Below, in pieces: positions 6,404 to 13,646 of a DNA stretch of 13,784 bases (positions are counted from its first letter, which is position 1; each line of letters opens with the position of its first letter). The notes beneath the pieces were generated by a model, which ran no database searches, was not told where the DNA came from, and worked only from the letters and a program-made list of their open reading frames with translations. Source of the stretch: an uncultured Eubacterium sp. (GTDB lineage: Bacteria; Bacillota; Clostridia; Oscillospirales; Acutalibacteraceae); contig CABQCC010000041.1 in NCBI GenBank assembly GCA_902462495.1, forward strand, positions 1-13,784, in the 5' to 3' direction. A program made the translations under genes and the position numbers.

Positions 6404-7223
6404 AATACCTCCTCGGTTCCAAGATTGGCATACGATTATAATAATGCCAATATCCGTCTAACACGCCCTTATATCCGCTTTTCCACGGTTTGTACTTGCC
6501 GTTGAAATGGATAATATCCGTATGTTCATTTGCATATTCCGTTGCTTTTTCAAGAGGCATTTTCTTCAAAAGCCGTGCAAAGCAACGCTCGTCAAGATTG
6601 ATGACATATTCATCATAAAGACCGATTAAACCGTCATACATAATATTGATTACATCTTGGTCGGCAAGGAACAAAATTGACTTTTTCTTTTTGATAATAT
6701 CAAACACCCTGTCTGCCGAAAAAATCTTTCGCATAAGTTCAAGATTAAATAGCATTATGCCTGCGTTGACATATCTTTTTGATTTTTTGATACCAAGTCT
6801 TTTTCTGTTCCACGAATCCATAGCACCGTCAAAATGCTTTGCAGCAATCAAAACATTACCGTTGAAATCGGATTTATAAAAATCATCAAGACGATTGATA
6901 ACAACGGTGTCGGGGTCAATATACAAAATTCGGTCAATGTCGTTTGGCAAAAGCTCACTTGCAAAAATCCTATAATATGTTTCCTTAGAAATTCGCTTGC
7001 AAGTCGGAGCAGAATCAAACAAAGAATTGTCAACCTTTATAGGATAAAAACATATGTTTGTATTTTTTGTCACCGAATTAATTTCCCTAAAATCCGCAAT
7101 GGTAAGCGATGAATGAACGATATACAAATCAATCCTTGTTTCCTCGTTTGAGCAAGCAATTGATTTAAGCATTGTGCACAACGGCAAAACATATCCGCTG
7201 TTTAGAGTTACCAACATATTCAT
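6387..7223 (-). CDS. Family 8 glycosyltransferase
   Basis: A cytoplasmic GT8 retaining glycosyltransferase, the family of LPS galactosyl/glucosyltransferases and GspA-like proteins. Counting from the chosen start, visible motifs are LVTLNSGY near the N-terminus (nucleotide-sugar fold), the metal-binding DPD (103-105) in LYIDPDTVV, VNAGIMLFNLE (152-162), LADQDVIN (186-193) and HFNGKYKPWKSG (239-250), the family HxxGxxKPW signature. A GTG at 7229 would add two residues, but it lies only 2 bases from AAGGAG (7232-7237). The ATG at 7223 has 8 bases of spacing and gives 278 residues starting MNMLVTLN, so I prefer it. The gene overlaps the TVP38-type gene downstream. I find no strong promoter upstream. 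The donor sugar and acceptor are unknown. Confidence 0.9.
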   Translation of the reverse strand: MNMLVTLNSGYVLPLCTMLKSIACSNEETRIDLYIVHSSLTIADFREINSVTKNTNICFYPIKVDNSLFDSAPTCKRISKETYYRIFASELLPNDIDRILYIDPDTVVINRLDDFYKSDFNGNVLIAAKHFDGAMDSWNRKRLGIKKSKRYVNAGIMLFNLELMRKIFSADRVFDIIKKKKSILFLADQDVINIMYDGLIGLYDEYVINLDERCFARLLKKMPLEKATEYANEHTDIIHFNGKYKPWKSGYKGVLDGYWHYYNRMPILEPRRYYDETA

Positions 7224-7229
7224 ATCCAC

Positions 7230-7478
7230 ATCTCCTTAATTCACAAATAAATAAGAATAAAGCCACCGAAATCGGTTGAAAAGGTATAACCTTTTATGTT
7301 CTAAAGTTTAACATTACTTTTTTCATATTGTGTTAAAGAAAAGGAAAGAACTGATAAAGATTCTTACAAAAGAATAAACAATTTCACCTTTTCTCTAATA
7401 TTAAGGATACGACACGGAAATTAATTTTTGGTGACAAGTTCAATTACAATAATGTAATAAAATCTCTTTAAATGCACA
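7230..7478. other. Intergenic spacer without a recognised gene
   Basis: About 250 AT-rich bases between the GT8 start and the PEP carboxykinase terminator. I see no convincing coding frame and no strong promoter. Three small inverted repeats stand out: ATTCTT-ACAA-AAGAAT (7360-7375), AAAAGG-TATAA-CCTTTT (7280-7296) and ACCG-AAAT-CGGT (7265-7276). On the minus strand they would fall in the GT8 leader if transcription starts far upstream. A weak minus-strand pair, TTAAAC (7306-7311) and TATACC (7283-7288), is the only promoter candidate. Confidence 0.4.
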
Positions 7479-7504
7479 AAATCCCCGGATTACTCCGGGG
7501 ATTT
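7475..7504 (-). terminator. Terminator after PEP carboxykinase
   Basis: A perfect 10-bp stem, AAATCCCCGG (7479-7488) with CCGGGGATTT (7495-7504), closes a 6-base loop about 28 bases past the pckG stop codon. On the minus strand the stem is followed by TTTTG, a short U-tract, so it is a moderately strong intrinsic terminator. The high GC of the stem contrasts with the AT-rich flanks. Confidence 0.85.
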
Positions 7505-7531
7505 CAATTAATCAATATTTTCGATTAGGAA

Positions 7532-9313
7532 TTAGTCCTTAAGTGCAGCCTTTACAGATGCAAGTTCGTCTGCAAGTTCCTTAGGAAGCTTGTCGCCAAA
7601 CTTAGCGTAAAGTTCTTCAACACCCTTGAATTCTTCTTCCCAAGCGTTCTTGTCAACATCAAGGATTTTGTCAAGGTCTTCTTCAGTCATATCAAGACCA
7701 TCAAGGTTGATGTCCTTTGCATATGGAAGATAACCGATAGCTGTTTCCTGAGCGTCAACCTTGCCTTCGCAACGGTCGATAATCCAGTCAAGAACTCTGA
7801 GGTTATCACCGAATCCAGGCCACAAGAAGTTGCCGTCTTCGTCCTTACGGAACCAGTTAACATTGAAGATTTTTGGAGCCTTGTCCTCGTCGAGAGTTTC
7901 GCCGATTTCAATCCAGTGCTTCCAATAGTCACCCATATTGTAACCACAGAATGGGAGCATAGCCATAGGGTCACGACGAACTACACCAACTGCACCTGTT
8001 GCAGCAGCAGTTGTTTCTGAGCCCATGATTGAACCTACGAATACACCGTTGTTCCAGCTCTTTGACTGATATACAAGCGGAGTGAGCTTCTCACGACGAC
8101 CGCCGAATACAAATGCAGAAATCGGAACACCGTTTGGATTGTCGAATTCTGATGAAAGGCAAGGGCAGTTTGCTGTAGGAGCAGTAAATCTTGAGTTTGG
8201 ATGAGCGCCCTTTTCTGTTGATGTTTGACCGTTCCAAGGATTGCCCTTCCAGTCAATAGCATTTGCAGGAGGATTCTTGTCAAGACCTTCCCACCAAACA
8301 GTGTTGTTGTCAAGGTTGTGAGCAACATTTGTGAAGATTGTGTCCTTCTTTGTTGACTCAAGAGCGTTAAAGTTAGACTTTTCGTTTGTACCAGGAGCAA
8401 CACCGAAGAAGCCGTTTTCAGGGTTGATAGCATAAAGTCTTCCGTCCGGACCCTTCTTGATCCAAGCGATGTCGTCGCCTACTGTCCATACCTTGTAGCC
8501 CTTTGTACGATATCCCTCAGGTGGGATGAGCATTGCAAGGTTTGTCTTACCGCAAGCTGATGGGAAAGCAGCACAGATGTACTTGATTTCGCCGTTTGGC
8601 TTTTCAAGACCGAGGATGAGCATATGCTCTGCCTGCCAGCCTTCGTTCTTGCCGAGATATGAAGCAATACGGAGAGCAAAGCACTTCTTACCGAGAAGTA
8701 CATTTCCGCCGTATGCAGAGTTAACAGAGATAATAGTATTGTCTTCAGGGAACTGAACAATCCATCTGTTTTCAGGGTCTACATTACATTTGCAGTGCAT
8801 ACCACGAACCCAGTCATTGCTGTCGCCCAATACATCGAGAACCTTTGCACCGACTCTTGTCATAATGTTCATATTAAGAACAACATAGATAGAGTCTGTG
8901 ATTTCGATACCGATCTTTGCAAGAGGAGAACCTACAGGACCCATTGAATAAGGGATGATGTACATTGTTCTGCCTTCGTAAGAACCTGCTGCAATTTTAT
9001 AAAGCATATCGTATGCTTTGTCAGGAGCCATCCAATGGTTTGTAGGACCGGCATCCTCTTCCTTTGTTGTACAGATAAGAGTACGATCCTCTACACGGGC
9101 AACATCGTTCTCTGCTGTTCTGTGAAGATAGCAATCAGGAAGAAGCTCTTCGTTAAGCTTAATCATTTCGCCTGTTTCAACAGCTTCAGCCTTAAGAGCG
9201 TCGATTTGCTCCTTTGAACCGTCGATCCATACAATCTTTGAAGGCTTCAAAAGTTCAACTTTTTCGTCGAGCCAAGCAAGTAAAGATGGATTCTTTGTGA
9301 GTTTTGATTCCAT
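7532..9313 (-). CDS. pckG: Phosphoenolpyruvate carboxykinase (GTP)
   Basis: Interconverts oxaloacetate + GTP and PEP + CO2 + GDP in the cytoplasm. In fermenters it may run either way: gluconeogenic, or CO2-fixing towards C4 acids. At 593 residues it has the length of the GTP family; the ATP family is about 530. Motifs: SAYGGN (199-204, substrate site), AAFPSACGKTNLAML (248-262) with the P-loop and the reactive cysteine of GTP-type enzymes, WTVGDDIAW (276-284, metal site), and the mobile lid GSETTAAATG (431-440) followed by RRDPMAMLPFCGYN. The lid is shorter than in vertebrate enzymes. The start follows AAGGAG at 9322-9327 with 8 bases of spacing. The gene stands alone with its own promoter (9403-9431) and terminator (7479-7504). 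Confidence 0.97.
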   Translation of the reverse strand: MESKLTKNPSLLAWLDEKVELLKPSKIVWIDGSKEQIDALKAEAVETGEMIKLNEELLPDCYLHRTAENDVARVEDRTLICTTKEEDAGPTNHWMAPDKAYDMLYKIAAGSYEGRTMYIIPYSMGPVGSPLAKIGIEITDSIYVVLNMNIMTRVGAKVLDVLGDSNDWVRGMHCKCNVDPENRWIVQFPEDNTIISVNSAYGGNVLLGKKCFALRIASYLGKNEGWQAEHMLILGLEKPNGEIKYICAAFPSACGKTNLAMLIPPEGYRTKGYKVWTVGDDIAWIKKGPDGRLYAINPENGFFGVAPGTNEKSNFNALESTKKDTIFTNVAHNLDNNTVWWEGLDKNPPANAIDWKGNPWNGQTSTEKGAHPNSRFTAPTANCPCLSSEFDNPNGVPISAFVFGGRREKLTPLVYQSKSWNNGVFVGSIMGSETTAAATGAVGVVRRDPMAMLPFCGYNMGDYWKHWIEIGETLDEDKAPKIFNVNWFRKDEDGNFLWPGFGDNLRVLDWIIDRCEGKVDAQETAIGYLPYAKDINLDGLDMTEEDLDKILDVDKNAWEEEFKGVEELYAKFGDKLPKELADELASVKAALKD

Positions 9314-9364
9314 AATCTATTCTCCTTTATATATTTTACATTTGGTCTATGGCTTTTCAGCCTA

Positions 9365-9393
9365 AAATCAGTTACAGTAACGCATACTGATTT
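9365..9393 (-). promoter_or_regulatory. Hairpin at the 5' end of the pckG leader
   Basis: AAATCAGT (9365-9372) and ACTGATTT (9386-9393) form a perfect 8-bp inverted repeat with a 13-base loop. With the predicted promoter, the transcript would start near 9396, which puts this hairpin at the very 5' end of an ~80-base leader. Such hairpins can stabilise mRNA. One arm is shared with the overlapping palindrome at 9383-9402, so the two structures exclude each other. Confidence 0.45.
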
Positions 9394-9402
9394 GTTAGTA
9401 TG
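9383..9402. promoter_or_regulatory. Candidate operator at the pckG transcription start
   Basis: CATACT (9383-9388) and AGTATG (9397-9402) are perfect 6-bp arms around an 8-base centre. The element abuts the -10 box and spans the expected start point, a classic repressor position. I do not recognise the motif as belonging to a named regulator. Confidence 0.4.
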
Positions 9403-9431
9403 ATTATACTTATTATTGAGTAAAATTTCAA
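9403..9431 (-). promoter_or_regulatory. Promoter of pckG
   Basis: On the minus strand, TTGAAA (9426-9431) is followed after 17 bases by a perfect TATAAT (9403-9408), about 90 bases before the start codon. Two copies of CATTAAT (9449-9455 and 9462-9468), 13 bases apart, lie just upstream of the -35 box. Confidence 0.75.
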
Positions 9432-9477
9432 TAGAAAAAAGCAAAATTCATTAATTTGTCACATTAATACGTTTCAA

Positions 9478-9497
9478 ATTGACAATTTTTTGTCAAT
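9478..9497. repeat. Inverted repeat across the tsaD stop codon
   Basis: ATTGACAA-TTTT-TTGTCAAT is a perfect 8-bp inverted repeat containing the tsaD TGA. In RNA it would form a weak stem-loop. The minus-strand sequence after it has no real U-tract, so it is at most a poor terminator. No better terminator is visible between tsaD and the pckG promoter. Confidence 0.5.
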
Positions 9498-10506
9498 AAT
9501 GTAAATCATCAAGCGGCATAGTGGCATAAGCGTTCAGATTTTCGCCTGCAACGGTGCCTGCCTTGTATTCATAACAGCCTTGCGAAGCAATCATTGCCGC
9601 ATTGTCGCCACAATATTTAAGTTCAGGCAAATAAAGACTCCAACCATGCTTTTTGCACATTTTTTCAGCTTCGCTTCTCAATTTGCTGTTTGCCGAAACT
9701 CCGCCTGCAATCACAAGTTTATTATAACCGAAATTCTCCGCCGCACTCTCAAAATGCGAAAGCAAAAGGTTAACAACGCTTTTCTGAAAAGACGCCGCCA
9801 AATCGGCAATGTTGATTTCTTCGTTCTTCTGCTTTGAATTGTGAATAGTGTTTATTACAGCGGTTTTCAGCCCCGAAAATGAATAATCATACGGCGCATC
9901 GTGAATTTTCGGCACAGGGAACTTGAAAGCGTTTTCATCACCGCTCGGCGAAAGCCTGTCAATGCTGATACCGCCCGGATATTCAAGCCCCATAGTTCTG
10001 CCTGCTTTATCAAGTGCCTCGCCTGCCGCATCGTCACGGGTTTTGCCGATTACTTCAAAATCCGTATAAGACTTAACGGCTACAATATGACTGTGACCGC
10101 CGCTGACAACAAGGCACAAAAACGGAGGCTCAATGTCACTTGAAATGTAGTTAGATGCAATGTGACCTCTCAAATGATGAACAGGAACAATCGGGGTATT
10201 TGTTGCAACGGAAAGTCCCTTTGCGAAATTCACTCCGACAAGAAGCGAACCGATAAGACCGGGCGCATAGGTGACAGATATTGCATCAATGTCATCCATA
10301 GTGCACTGTGCCTGTGCAAGTGCTTCTTCAACAACACCGCTGATACTCTCGGCATGTCTGCGAGATGCGATTTCCGGCACAACACCGCCGTACAGTTTGT
10401 GTTCCTCCAAAGAGGTTGCTATTACATTTGACAGCACCTTGCGACCGTCTTCGACAACAGCTGCCGCCGTTTCGTCACAGGAGCTTTCTATACCTAAAAT
10501 TTTCAT
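9493..10506 (-). CDS. tsaD: tRNA N6-adenosine threonylcarbamoyltransferase
   Basis: Transfers the threonylcarbamoyl group to A37 of tRNAs reading ANN codons, forming t6A, in the cytoplasm with TsaB and TsaE. The full length (337 residues) is normal. It starts with GIESSCDETAAAVV (5-18). The metal-binding HHLRGH lies at 110-115 (HxxxH H111/H115), SGGHSHIV at 135-142, and YCGDNAAM (298-305) holds the conserved aspartate. The start follows GAGGA at 10514-10518 with 7 bases of spacing. The gene lies 16 bases after rimI in the polA-rimI-tsaD operon. The usual neighbours tsaB and tsaE are not in this window and must be elsewhere. A weak inverted repeat spans its stop codon. Confidence 0.97.
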   Translation of the reverse strand: MKILGIESSCDETAAAVVEDGRKVLSNVIATSLEEHKLYGGVVPEIASRRHAESISGVVEEALAQAQCTMDDIDAISVTYAPGLIGSLLVGVNFAKGLSVATNTPIVPVHHLRGHIASNYISSDIEPPFLCLVVSGGHSHIVAVKSYTDFEVIGKTRDDAAGEALDKAGRTMGLEYPGGISIDRLSPSGDENAFKFPVPKIHDAPYDYSFSGLKTAVINTIHNSKQKNEEINIADLAASFQKSVVNLLLSHFESAAENFGYNKLVIAGGVSANSKLRSEAEKMCKKHGWSLYLPELKYCGDNAAMIASQGCYEYKAGTVAGENLNAYATMPLDDLHY

Positions 10507-10522
10507 TTATTTATCCTCGAAG

Positions 10523-10945
10523 TCAAAATTCATATGTCATTATTATTGCGTTTTCGGTTGGGGCGGAATAGAAATTCGGGCGAATGCCGACATTTTTAAA
10601 TCCGCATTTTGTATAAAGCGAAATTGCCGGGAGATTGCTTTCTCGCACCTCAAGGGTGATGAACGACATTTCATTTTTCATCTGTTCCCTAATCAGCGCT
10701 TCGGCGATACCCTGCTTGCGATATTCGGGCAGGACGGCAACATTTGTTACATAACCATCACCGCCGAAAATCTGAAGTCCCATATATCCCGCAACTTTTC
10801 CATCAACCGTTGCAACAAGAAAATGTGATGTATCAAGACCGATTTGATTTTTTAAATCCTCCCTGCTCCACGGATGTGCGAAGCAGGTTTTTTCTATTTT
10901 TTCAACACCGTCAAGGTGCTTTTCTTCAAATTTTTCTATATTCAT
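10523..10945 (-). CDS. rimI: Ribosomal-protein-alanine N-acetyltransferase (RimI-like)
   Basis: A GNAT-family acetyltransferase of 140 residues. RimI acetylates the N-terminal alanine of ribosomal protein S18 and may act on other proteins. Seen here: the RimI-type N-terminus with CFAHPWS (21-27), VTNVAVLPEYRKQGIA (66-81) with the acetyl-CoA-binding RxxGxA turn, and LEVRESN (98-104) followed by LYTKCGF (110-116), which supply the expected glutamate and tyrosine. The frame is open upstream to a TTG at 10966, but that codon touches AAGGA directly. The ATG at 10945 lies 2 bases after the polA TGA and gives the family's usual N-terminus. No good ribosome binding site precedes it closely, so translation probably depends on termination at polA. 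tsaD follows 16 bases downstream, a common rimI-tsaD neighbourhood. Confidence 0.92.
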   Translation of the reverse strand: MNIEKFEEKHLDGVEKIEKTCFAHPWSREDLKNQIGLDTSHFLVATVDGKVAGYMGLQIFGGDGYVTNVAVLPEYRKQGIAEALIREQMKNEMSFITLEVRESNLPAISLYTKCGFKNVGIRPNFYSAPTENAIIMTYEF

Positions 10946-10947
10946 AA

Positions 10948-13539
10948 TCAATGTGCGGTGTACCAATCCTTGCCGATTGCACCGTCAGCACGGAGTTTTA
11001 CCTTCATTTGGCAAGCATTTTCCATTTCCTCGGTCACGATTTCAAGCACCTTTTTTGAATCGGCTTCGCTTGCTTCTACAATAAGTTCATCGTGCACCTG
11101 CAAAATGAGGCGAGCGTCAAGTTTTTCATCATCGAGTCGCTTGTCAACCTTAATCATAGCGATTTTGATAATATCGGCAGCCGTGCCCTGAATCGGCATA
11201 TTTCTTGCGATTCGCTCACCTGCCGCCTTAACCATATGGTTGGTTGCGTTGAGTTCAGGCAAATATCTGCGACGCTTAAACAAAGTTTCGCTGTATCCTT
11301 TTTCTCTTGCAAGGTCAATCACATGGGTCATATACTTATTTACTCCGCTGTATGTCGCAAGATAATTGTCGATATATTCCTGCGCTTCCTTGCGTGAAAC
11401 GCCGATATCCTTTGCAAGGCTGAACGCACCGATGCCATAAACGATACCGAAATTGACAGCCTTTGCAGATGAACGCATTTGTTTTGTGACAAACTCCTCA
11501 GGCATATTGAACACCTGTGCAGCGGTTGAAGTGTGAATATCTGCACCGCTGTTGAAAGCGTTAATCATATTTTCATCGTTTGCAAGGTCGGCAAGAACAC
11601 GCAATTCAATCTGGCTGTAATCGGCATCAACAAGTACATCACCGTCTTTGGCAATAAAAAACTTTCGCATTTCTCTGCCGAGTTCGGTACGAATAGGAAT
11701 GTTTTGCAAATTCGGTTCAAGTGACGAAATTCTGCCAGTCCTTGTTTCAACTTGATTGAAAGATGTGTGAATTCTTCCATCAGACTGAATAGCTTTTAGC
11801 AAGCCTTCACAATAAGTTGACTTCAATTTTGTTAAGGTTCTGTATTCCAAAATGCAGTCGATAACAGGGTTTTCGTTACGCAAGCCCTCAAGCACTTCCG
11901 CATTGGTTGAATAACCGCTCTTTGTCTTTTTCTTGCACGGCAAGCCTAAATCCTCAAAAAGTGCAACGCCCAACTGCTTTGGCGAATTGATGTTGAATTC
12001 GTGACCGACAAAGCCGTAAATCATCTCCGTCAGTTCATCAATTCGTGTTGACAACCTTTTGCCGAAATCCTCAATGCCCTGTTTGTCAACAGCAAAGCCC
12101 TCGATTTCCATTTTTGCAAGAACCCGTGCAAGAGGAAGTTCGATTGTGTTGAGAAGTTCGGTTTGATTTGCCTCTTGAAGAAGCAAATTTGTCTTTTCAA
12201 AAAGCGGCATAAGAACCGAAGCGTTAACTACTCTTTCATCACTGCCTCCGAGAGAATTTTTATATTCGGGAATTGCAACACCGTATTCCAAGCAAAGATG
12301 GTCGATTGAATAATTATTGTCAGACGGCTTGAGAAGATACGCCGAAAGTATAAGGTCACCGCGGACATTTTTACACTCAACGCCCAATTCCTTTGCAAGA
12401 CGGTGAGAATACTTTGAATTATAGGTGTATTTTTTGCAATTTTCATTTTCAAAAAACTTGCGAACAAAATACTTGAATTCGGGAGTTTCGCTCGGCATAA
12501 CGATAATTTGGTCACCAAACGCAAAATACAAATCGGTCACCGAATTGTCAACAATTTCAGGATAGTAATAAGCGTCATTATTACCGATTTTTTCGAGCAA
12601 ATAATCGGCGTCAACGCAGGTTAATCTTTCAAGTTCACGAAGTGGAACTTCCTCCTCGGCAGTTGCAACAACTGCGTCATTTGCGTTGAGGTTGAACCTG
12701 TCCATAAGGCTGAACAGTTCGAGTCTTGCGAACTCGGCAGCCGCACCTTTTTTGTCACCATCATTAAGTTTGTATACGTTAATATCGGTATCAATCGGTG
12801 CATCGGTTACAATTTCACCGAGTTTAAGCGAAAGATAGGCATTATCTTTATCATTTTTAAGTTTGTTGCGAACGCCATCTTTTATGTCGATTGTGTCGAT
12901 ATTTTCATAGATATAATCAATGGTTTTGAAGCGAGAAATGAGGTCGAGCGCAGTCTTTGGTCCGACACCCTGAACACCCGGAATATTATCGGAGCTGTCG
13001 CCCTGCAAAGCCTTGACTTGGATGAGGTCAATCGGTTCAACACCGTATTCTTCAAAGATTGCCTTTTCGTCCATAATATCGGTACTCTTTGTTCTTGCAA
13101 GGAGAACCTTAACACCATCATGAGCAAGTTGCAAACTGTCTCTGTCGCCTGTAGCAAGGAAACAAGCATCGCCGTTTTCTCTGCAAACCTTTGCAAAAGT
13201 GCCGAGGATATCATCGGCTTCCCAGCCCTCACATTCCACGGTTTTGATACCCAAAAGGTGCAAAATGTTCTTGAGCACAGGCATTTGAGAGCGGAGTTCA
13301 TCAGGCATTGCGTGTCTGCCTGCTTTATAACCGTCATACATCTTGTGTCTGAATGTCGGTGCGTGCAAATCAAAAGCAACCGCAACCGCATCAGGCTTGC
13401 ACATATCTTCAAAGCGGAGCATCATATTCAAAAATCCGTATATAGCATTGGTATAATCACCCTGCTTTGTTGTGAGAAGTTTTATTCCGTAAAATGCACG
13501 ATTGATTATACTGTTGCCGTCAAGAACCAATAAAGTCAT
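10948..13539 (-). CDS. polA: DNA polymerase I
   Basis: An 863-residue repair and Okazaki-fragment-processing polymerase. The 5'-3' exonuclease/flap domain covers about 1-255, with LLVLDGNSIINRAF at the start, EGWEADDILG (104-113), ATGDRDSLQL (129-138) and GDSSDNIPGVQGVG (180-193). The polymerase domain covers about 460-863, with motif A DADYSQIELR (638-647), motif B RSSAKAVNFGIVYG (689-702) and motif C LQVHDE (813-818). The middle domain (~300-440) lacks the acidic residues of ExoI (DxE) and ExoII, so proofreading is probably absent, as in Bacillus and Taq Pol I. An ATG at 13545 would add two residues, but GAGG (13547-13550) is 1 base from it and 7 bases from the ATG at 13539, which I prefer. 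First gene of polA-rimI-tsaD. Confidence 0.97.
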   Translation of the reverse strand: MTLLVLDGNSIINRAFYGIKLLTTKQGDYTNAIYGFLNMMLRFEDMCKPDAVAVAFDLHAPTFRHKMYDGYKAGRHAMPDELRSQMPVLKNILHLLGIKTVECEGWEADDILGTFAKVCRENGDACFLATGDRDSLQLAHDGVKVLLARTKSTDIMDEKAIFEEYGVEPIDLIQVKALQGDSSDNIPGVQGVGPKTALDLISRFKTIDYIYENIDTIDIKDGVRNKLKNDKDNAYLSLKLGEIVTDAPIDTDINVYKLNDGDKKGAAAEFARLELFSLMDRFNLNANDAVVATAEEEVPLRELERLTCVDADYLLEKIGNNDAYYYPEIVDNSVTDLYFAFGDQIIVMPSETPEFKYFVRKFFENENCKKYTYNSKYSHRLAKELGVECKNVRGDLILSAYLLKPSDNNYSIDHLCLEYGVAIPEYKNSLGGSDERVVNASVLMPLFEKTNLLLQEANQTELLNTIELPLARVLAKMEIEGFAVDKQGIEDFGKRLSTRIDELTEMIYGFVGHEFNINSPKQLGVALFEDLGLPCKKKTKSGYSTNAEVLEGLRNENPVIDCILEYRTLTKLKSTYCEGLLKAIQSDGRIHTSFNQVETRTGRISSLEPNLQNIPIRTELGREMRKFFIAKDGDVLVDADYSQIELRVLADLANDENMINAFNSGADIHTSTAAQVFNMPEEFVTKQMRSSAKAVNFGIVYGIGAFSLAKDIGVSRKEAQEYIDNYLATYSGVNKYMTHVIDLAREKGYSETLFKRRRYLPELNATNHMVKAAGERIARNMPIQGTAADIIKIAMIKVDKRLDDEKLDARLILQVHDELIVEASEADSKKVLEIVTEEMENACQMKVKLRADGAIGKDWYTAH

Positions 13540-13568
13540 AGCCATACCTCAAAAAATTAATTCATAAT

Positions 13569-13597
13569 ATTATACCACAATACGGCACTTAATACAA
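13569..13597 (-). promoter_or_regulatory. Promoter of the polA-rimI-tsaD operon
   Basis: On the minus strand a perfect TATAAT (13569-13574) is preceded by TGG, giving an extended -10 element. A weak -35 candidate, TTGTAT (13592-13597), is 17 bases upstream and lies in the T-rich tail of the rplQ terminator. The -10 box ends about 30 bases before the polA start. Confidence 0.65.
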
Positions 13598-13631
13598 CAA
13601 AAAGCACCCAAGTAAATTAATACTTGAGTGC
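13596..13631 (-). terminator. Terminator after rplQ
   Basis: On the minus strand, GCACTCAAGTA (13621-13631) pairs with TACTTGGGTGC (13604-13614) through one G-T wobble around a 6-base loop, followed by TTTTTGTT. It begins 15 bases after the rplQ stop codon and closes the ribosomal protein transcript. Confidence 0.9.
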
Positions 13632-13646
13632 CTGTATGCTTTTTAA

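Noticed and set aside
8035..8433. 132-residue minus-strand frame inside pckG
   Set aside because: It is an out-of-frame shadow with Leu/Thr/Ser bias; the pckG frame is unambiguous through this stretch.
9449..9468. CRP/FNR-type site upstream of pckG
   Set aside because: The TTGTCAC core lacks the matching inverted half-site at the required spacing.
10271..10828. 185-residue plus-strand open frame across tsaD and rimI
   Set aside because: It runs antisense to two well-supported genes and has no recognisable protein features.
10946..10966. Upstream TTG start for rimI
   Set aside because: The TTG directly touches AAGGA with no spacing, and the extra residues overlap polA and do not fit the RimI N-terminus.
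13018..13533. 171-residue plus-strand open frame
   Set aside because: It is antisense to the 5'-3' exonuclease part of polA, which is clearly coding, and shows no ribosome binding site or recognisable domain.
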